This document shows, in pieces, positions 59,966 through 64,000 of a stretch of 64,000 nucleotides of DNA. A program made the position numbers and the translations under genes. The stretch is from NCBI GenBank assembly GCA_047633195.1, contig JBLIEU010000005.1, positions 1 through 64,000 on the forward strand, in the 5' to 3' direction. Under the pieces are notes generated by a model. It searched no databases, was not told the DNA's origin, and saw only the letters and a list, made by a program, of their open reading frames with translations. Position 1 is the first letter of the stretch. The number at the start of each line of letters is the position of its first letter. This DNA comes from JAKVAV01 sp047633195 (GTDB taxonomy: Bacteria; Bacteroidota; Bacteroidia; Flavobacteriales_D; Cryomorphaceae).

Positions 59966-61894
59966 TTACTTAGTAATAACCATTTTACGAACTATTCTAT
60001 TGTTTCCAACCTTAAGACCGTATTGGTATACTCCTGCGGCAAGTTTGAGATCGTCAAGAACAATCTCTTCTTGAACTCCTGCAGGGCGATCTCCCAAGTC
60101 TTTCTGGTAGATTGTTTTACCTGTATTATCACTAATTGCAAAAGTGACATTCTCAGCAGCAACTTTCAATTCCCAAGAAATTCTTGTCGAACCGTTCGAA
60201 ACAGGGTTAGGGTAGTTTTGACCCATTGAGAAGTCTAAGCTTCCAACGTCATTGGTACTAGTTGGACCATCGAATCCTGCTCTTACGTTTGGTGTATTGG
60301 CACCCAACGTGAACCATCCTTGAGGTCCACTTGATACATCAGTAAAGTCATAAAGCACTCCTGCGCCACCTTCCTGACCATTAGAAACTGGAATGGTAGC
60401 GATAGGTGACCCCACCTCAGGTACTTCAAATTCTGCTTGGTACAAAACTCCAGGGGATAAATCAATGGAAGAATCGTCTGGGAAGAAAACCGTAATGTAG
60501 ATTGCTTCTCCACCTGTCGAAACATCACCTTCTGAAATCACATAAGACAAATCATCCTCACCGAAAAATCTGTTCATTACGTTTTCAGCGCTCTCTTCTT
60601 CAAGGACAGAACCTTGTCGAAGATTCACAAATACTTCCTCTCCGATTACTGTAGGATCGTCTGTTGCGTCAACTAGTGCGAACTGAATGTAATTCACTTC
60701 TGTTTCTTCTTCAACCGTAAACTGATTTCCCCAAATAGCTGCTTGAGAGATATTGTACCAACCGGTATATCCTGCTCCGCCGTCATTTGTCATTTTTTCA
60801 GTTCCAACTGAGAATGATTTTGTAGGCGCCGTGTTGTTGCCTGGCAGGGCATCGTCTTCGTTAATCAAAACTTCGAAGTCTACAGTATAATCACCTAGTG
60901 CTCCACCAGCTGTCATAAAGGCTGCCAACATTTCGTCATCGATTGTGATCACGGTGTCTTCACCTGAAAGCAGCTCGTCAATTGAAGCGCTAAAAGTCTC
61001 CGTTCCGTCGGGAGTAGTTACAGTAGCAACAAAGGTAACTCCTGTTGATGCTTCTGCTCCTTGGTTTGTTATATCACCTACAAATGTGAATGGGCGCACG
61101 TGATTTTGACGGTATTCGCTGTACTCAATGTTTTCGATGTAGTCTAAATCGAGGTAGTCAGTTTGACCGATCAAAATAAACTCATCGTAATATGCTGCGT
61201 TAAGAACAACATCGTTAGCGGGTGTTTCTATCAATTGAACATCATCTACAGCCCAATGCCATCCCCAATCTGCAACAAAATTAAATCGAAGTCGAACGTT
61301 TGGCTGATTACCAATTTCATCACCAACATTTACGGTAACAACCCCTGGGTTTTCTGTATTGGTATTTGTCTCTAGGTTGAGATTCACTTGAATTGGAATC
61401 CAAGAATTACCCATGTCAGTGCTGAAATCAACAAAGTAAGTTGTGGCAAAATTCCGTGAATTTTGCTCAAAAACAAGGGATACATTCGTAGCACCTACAA
61501 GGCTAAAGTCCGTATTGTACTCAATAAAACAGTTTTGTACGGAACCCGTTCCTGCAGGATCTCCGTTAACGAAGGCAAAACCATTGTCGCCAGTACTAAA
61601 CGTCATAGGGTTGAGTGCCGCAACAGAACTTGCATTCACGTCAGTGATGATCTCCCAATCTACTTCTGGGGTGCTTTCGTTGTAAATATCCCAAAGTGAC
61701 GGATCGGAAAAATCATCTGACCAGAGAACGATTTCATCTCCTTTTTGGGTGTTTACGGCATTGGCCTTATTTGGCTTAGCCAACTCAACGAACCCCTTTT
61801 TGGTGATAAGTTGATTTTGCTCTCTGCTAGTCTGTGCTAGAACTACGCCTGCACTAAGACTTAGAGCCGTTAGTAAGTAGAATTGTTTTTTCAT
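59966..61894 (-). CDS. Secreted protein with T9SS type A sorting domain, paralogue
   Basis: A 642-residue protein. The start is ATG 61894 (MKKQFYLLTALSLSAG), giving a normal signal peptide ending VLAQ; the longer open frame from 61951 runs through the promoter. A jelly-roll-like domain (about 55-245) has WSDDFSDPSLWDI and GWHWAVDDVQLIE. A CARDB-like segment (about 260-370) reads GDITNQGAEASTGVTFVATV. A T9SS domain closes it (NYPNPVSNGSTRISWEL to RKMVITK). It shares architecture with the downstream gene. No enzymatic motif is seen. Confidence 0.82.
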   Translation of the reverse strand: MKKQFYLLTALSLSAGVVLAQTSREQNQLITKKGFVELAKPNKANAVNTQKGDEIVLWSDDFSDPSLWDIYNESTPEVDWEIITDVNASSVAALNPMTFSTGDNGFAFVNGDPAGTGSVQNCFIEYNTDFSLVGATNVSLVFEQNSRNFATTYFVDFSTDMGNSWIPIQVNLNLETNTNTENPGVVTVNVGDEIGNQPNVRLRFNFVADWGWHWAVDDVQLIETPANDVVLNAAYYDEFILIGQTDYLDLDYIENIEYSEYRQNHVRPFTFVGDITNQGAEASTGVTFVATVTTPDGTETFSASIDELLSGEDTVITIDDEMLAAFMTAGGALGDYTVDFEVLINEDDALPGNNTAPTKSFSVGTEKMTNDGGAGYTGWYNISQAAIWGNQFTVEEETEVNYIQFALVDATDDPTVIGEEVFVNLRQGSVLEEESAENVMNRFFGEDDLSYVISEGDVSTGGEAIYITVFFPDDSSIDLSPGVLYQAEFEVPEVGSPIATIPVSNGQEGGAGVLYDFTDVSSGPQGWFTLGANTPNVRAGFDGPTSTNDVGSLDFSMGQNYPNPVSNGSTRISWELKVAAENVTFAISDNTGKTIYQKDLGDRPAGVQEEIVLDDLKLAAGVYQYGLKVGNNRIVRKMVITK

Positions 61895-61921
61895 AGGATT
61901 AATTTTGTGTTCCCAAATATA

Positions 61922-61951
61922 CAAACTTAACATTGCGGTAGCATTATTCAA
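61922..61951 (-). promoter_or_regulatory. Promoter of the T9SS paralogue (61894)
   Basis: Minus-strand TTG (61949-61951), 19-nt spacer, TAAGTTTG (61922-61929). A second -7 match, TATATTTG (61914-61921), abuts it. The leader to the ATG is about 20-28 nt. Confidence 0.6.
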
Positions 61952-62002
61952 TTAATAAACAAGTTGAACTCCCACGCTAAAGGTCCAGTTAGGAACTATT
62001 AA

Positions 62003-64000
62003 CTATTGATCAAGAAATTCAACTTCGCTCTCTTCATAATTCGACAAAGGCGGGCAAGAGCACATTAGGTTTCTATCCCCCAAAGCATTGTCTACTCTTC
62101 CGACAGGTGCCCAAAACTTCGCATTCCTTAAGTAACCCAGCGGGTAGGCCGCTTTTTCGCGAGAGTAAGCGTGTTCCCATTTATCGGCAGTAACTTCCAA
62201 TGCCGTATGCGGCGCATTCTTTAGTACGTTATCGTCTTTGGGATAAATTTCTTTTTCGATCTCTTCAATCTCTTTTCTGATTTGAAGCATCGCATCGCAA
62301 AAACGATCTAACTCACCTTTGGATTCGCTCTCGGTGGGCTCAATCATCAAGGTTCCAGCTACTGGCCAAGAGACCGTCGGAGCGTGGAATCCAAAATCAA
62401 TTAAGCGCTTTGCGATATCAGCTACTTCCACATTGGCCATTGCTTTAAATGGTCGGCAGTCTACCACCATTTCGTGCGCCACAGTATCGTTCTTTCCCTT
62501 ATAGAGAATGTTGTACGAGCCGCTCAATCTAGCTTTGATATAATTCGCATTGAGAATGGCATATTTGGAGGCATCGGTTACTCCATCTCTCCCCAGCATC
62601 TTTATGTATCCGTAAGAGATCAAAAGAATCAGTGCACTTCCGAAGGGAGCTGCTGAAACAGCGCTGATGTTGCTGCTTCCTCCCGTTTCGCCTGCCGAGT
62701 GTCCTGGTAGAAATGGTACCAAGTGAGAGGCAACGCAGATTGGCCCCATTCCTGGACCACCACCACCGTGAGGAATGGCGAAAGTTTTGTGAAGATTGAG
62801 GTGGCATACGTCAGCACCAATAATTCCAGGATTTGTTAATCCTACCTGCGCGTTCATATTGGCACCGTCCATATAAACCTGACCACCATTCTCGTGAATG
62901 ATTTGATTGATTTCCACGACGGCTTCTTCAAAGACACCGTGGGTAGATGGGTAGGTAATCATCAATGCTGAAAGGTTCTCTGTATTTGCCTCCGCCTTTT
63001 GACGCAAGTCTTCCACATCAATATTTCCTTGATCGTCGCACTTGATTACGACTACCTTCATTCCAGCCATCACTGCACTTGCTGGGTTTGTGCCGTGGGC
63101 GCTTTCTGGAATCAGGGCTATGTTTCTATGGTCTTCTCCTCGGCTGTGGTGGTAATTTCTGATTACCATCAAACCAGAGTACTCTCCTTGGGCACCGCTG
63201 TTTGGCTGGAGTGACACACCTGAAAAACCTGTTATTTCACAAAGTTGACGCTTTAGCTCTTCAAACATTTCACGGTAACCCGAAGTCTGGGTAGAAGGTG
63301 CAAAAGGATGAATATTTGCCCACTCAGGCCAAGTGATTGGCATCAGCTCGCTTGCTGCATTGAGCTTCATCGTGCACGAACCTAAAGCGATCATGCTGTG
63401 GGTTAGTGAAAGGTCTTTGTTTTCGAGCCTTTTGATGTAACGCATCAACTCCGTTTCGCTGTGGTACATGTTGAATACAGGATGTTCTAAAAAAGCACTT
63501 TCCCGGCTGAAGAACTCTTGAATGGGAGATTCTGCCGTAGCGGGAATATCATTTGGCTCAAGTCCCGATACTTCCAGGAATACCTCGTAGATATCTTGAA
63601 AATCGGGGCGAGAAATGGTCTCGTCCAAACTGATTCCTATGTGGTTCGAGTTGAAAAAGCGAAGGTTTATTTCCTTTTCATTCGCTATTTCTTCAATCCT
63701 CACTTTGGTCACGCCTTTAGGTAATTCGATAAATAAGGTATCGAAGTAGACCTTGTTTAAGACAGTAAACCCGATATTTTCCAGTCCTGCTGCTAGTCGT
63801 GTAGTCTTGAGGTGAATGTTTTCTGCGATGGTTTTTAATCCTACAGGTCCGTGGTATACGGCATACATGGAAGCCATAACTGCCAGCAGCGCTTGTGCGG
63901 TGCAAATGTTAGAAGTGGCTTTGTCTCTTCTGATGTGCTGCTCCCTCGTCTGCAATGCCAGTCTAAAAGCTGGTTGACCATGGCTATCTTCAGAAACACC
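62003..64000 (-). CDS. gcvP: Glycine dehydrogenase (decarboxylating), P-protein, 5' end outside window
   Basis: C-terminal two-thirds (about 665 residues) of the glycine-cleavage P-protein, which decarboxylates glycine using PLP. The frame continues off the right edge (GVSEDSHGQPAFRLALQTRE). Recognisable are REQHIRRDKATSNICTAQAL, the LNPNSGAQGEY-type LQPNSGAQGEYSGL, and the PLP lysine in HLNLHKTFAIPHGGGGPGMG. It ends EVEFLDQ at 62003. In single-chain form, as in most Bacteroidota, the whole protein would be about 950 residues. No gcvT or gcvH is in view. Confidence 0.96.
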   Translation of the reverse strand, partial: GVSEDSHGQPAFRLALQTREQHIRRDKATSNICTAQALLAVMASMYAVYHGPVGLKTIAENIHLKTTRLAAGLENIGFTVLNKVYFDTLFIELPKGVTKVRIEEIANEKEINLRFFNSNHIGISLDETISRPDFQDIYEVFLEVSGLEPNDIPATAESPIQEFFSRESAFLEHPVFNMYHSETELMRYIKRLENKDLSLTHSMIALGSCTMKLNAASELMPITWPEWANIHPFAPSTQTSGYREMFEELKRQLCEITGFSGVSLQPNSGAQGEYSGLMVIRNYHHSRGEDHRNIALIPESAHGTNPASAVMAGMKVVVIKCDDQGNIDVEDLRQKAEANTENLSALMITYPSTHGVFEEAVVEINQIIHENGGQVYMDGANMNAQVGLTNPGIIGADVCHLNLHKTFAIPHGGGGPGMGPICVASHLVPFLPGHSAGETGGSSNISAVSAAPFGSALILLISYGYIKMLGRDGVTDASKYAILNANYIKARLSGSYNILYKGKNDTVAHEMVVDCRPFKAMANVEVADIAKRLIDFGFHAPTVSWPVAGTLMIEPTESESKGELDRFCDAMLQIRKEIEEIEKEIYPKDDNVLKNAPHTALEVTADKWEHAYSREKAAYPLGYLRNAKFWAPVGRVDNALGDRNLMCSCPPLSNYEESEVEFLDQ

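Noticed and set aside
61895..61951. 19-residue N-terminal extension of the T9SS paralogue
   Set aside because: It would precede a complete signal peptide and runs through the promoter elements.
1..64000. CRISPR arrays, tRNA/rRNA genes, tmRNA, prophage or insertion sequences
   Set aside because: Intergenic gaps are short, and none showed spaced direct repeats, cloverleaf-like arms, transposase frames or phage genes. A structured RNA shorter than about 60 nt could still be missed by eye.

Overview
The window looks like a chromosomal core segment from a member of the Bacteroidota, most likely a Flavobacteriia-type gliding/T9SS lineage. The evidence is gldD and gldE, three secreted proteins with type IX secretion (T9SS) C-terminal sorting domains, a 29-residue basic COX24-like protein, DUF4286 and DUF4350 family genes, and repeated promoter matches to the Bacteroidota pattern TTG-N17-21-TAnnTTTG. 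Shine-Dalgarno-like sequences are rare and TTG starts are common. No phage, transposase, CRISPR array, tRNA or rRNA was recognised. The genome fell in this window at position <1 (a PpiD-like foldase) and leaves it inside gcvP at 64000.

Layout. 1-9.2 kb: a PpiD-like periplasmic isomerase, then a minus-strand cell-shape operon purH-mreB-mreC-mreD-mrdA-rodA, with purine synthesis at its head. 9.4-12.7 kb: a MacB/FtsX-like permease, a bestrophin-like channel and an outer-membrane barrel. 12.7-22.4 kb: housekeeping genes (mfd, fbp, aspartate kinase, a 2-hydroxyacid dehydrogenase, mgtE, rsmA, DUF4286). 22.5-25.7 kb: a membrane-lipid group (sterol-desaturase-family hydroxylase, YhhN lysoplasmalogenase) and an MFS transporter. 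25.6-30.2 kb: a TPR protein, a lipoprotein and serS, followed by rplU-rpmA. 30.2-32.8 kb: an EamA exporter, a heavy-metal-binding lipoprotein and a COX15/CtaA haem A synthase. 32.8-36.3 kb: mutY-ssb-gldE-gldD, divergent from HU, a TPR protein, the 29-aa basic protein and an RNase G gene.

38.9-45.7 kb is an overlapping operon: SpoIIM fusion, DUF4129, DUF4350, MoxR ATPase, DUF58 and a small membrane protein, with an RDD gene diverging from it. It is the best candidate here for a coordinated but functionally undescribed membrane system. 45.8-50 kb holds RDD, recX, prfB (with its programmed +1 frameshift), an ArsC-like protein and fumC. 50-53.8 kb holds a mannose-1-phosphate guanylyltransferase, a SprT-like protein, a 48-aa lipoprotein and an MlaE/MlaF-type lipid ABC transporter. 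53.9-61.9 kb is a secreted-protein island: a PNGase F-related protein with an inserted LamG-like domain and a T9SS tail, then two paralogous T9SS proteins. gcvP closes the window.

Noteworthy non-gene signals: a TPR gene whose only signal-peptide-preserving start is AUA, sitting in an ATAA junction; overlapping divergent mutY/HU promoters sharing TTGTACAA; very short predicted leaders on several genes; two diverged copies of an intergenic repeat (35 of 47 identical) downstream of prfB and sprT; a small palindromic element near 11.8 kb; and three convergent gene pairs whose stop codons overlap in TTAA/TTAG.
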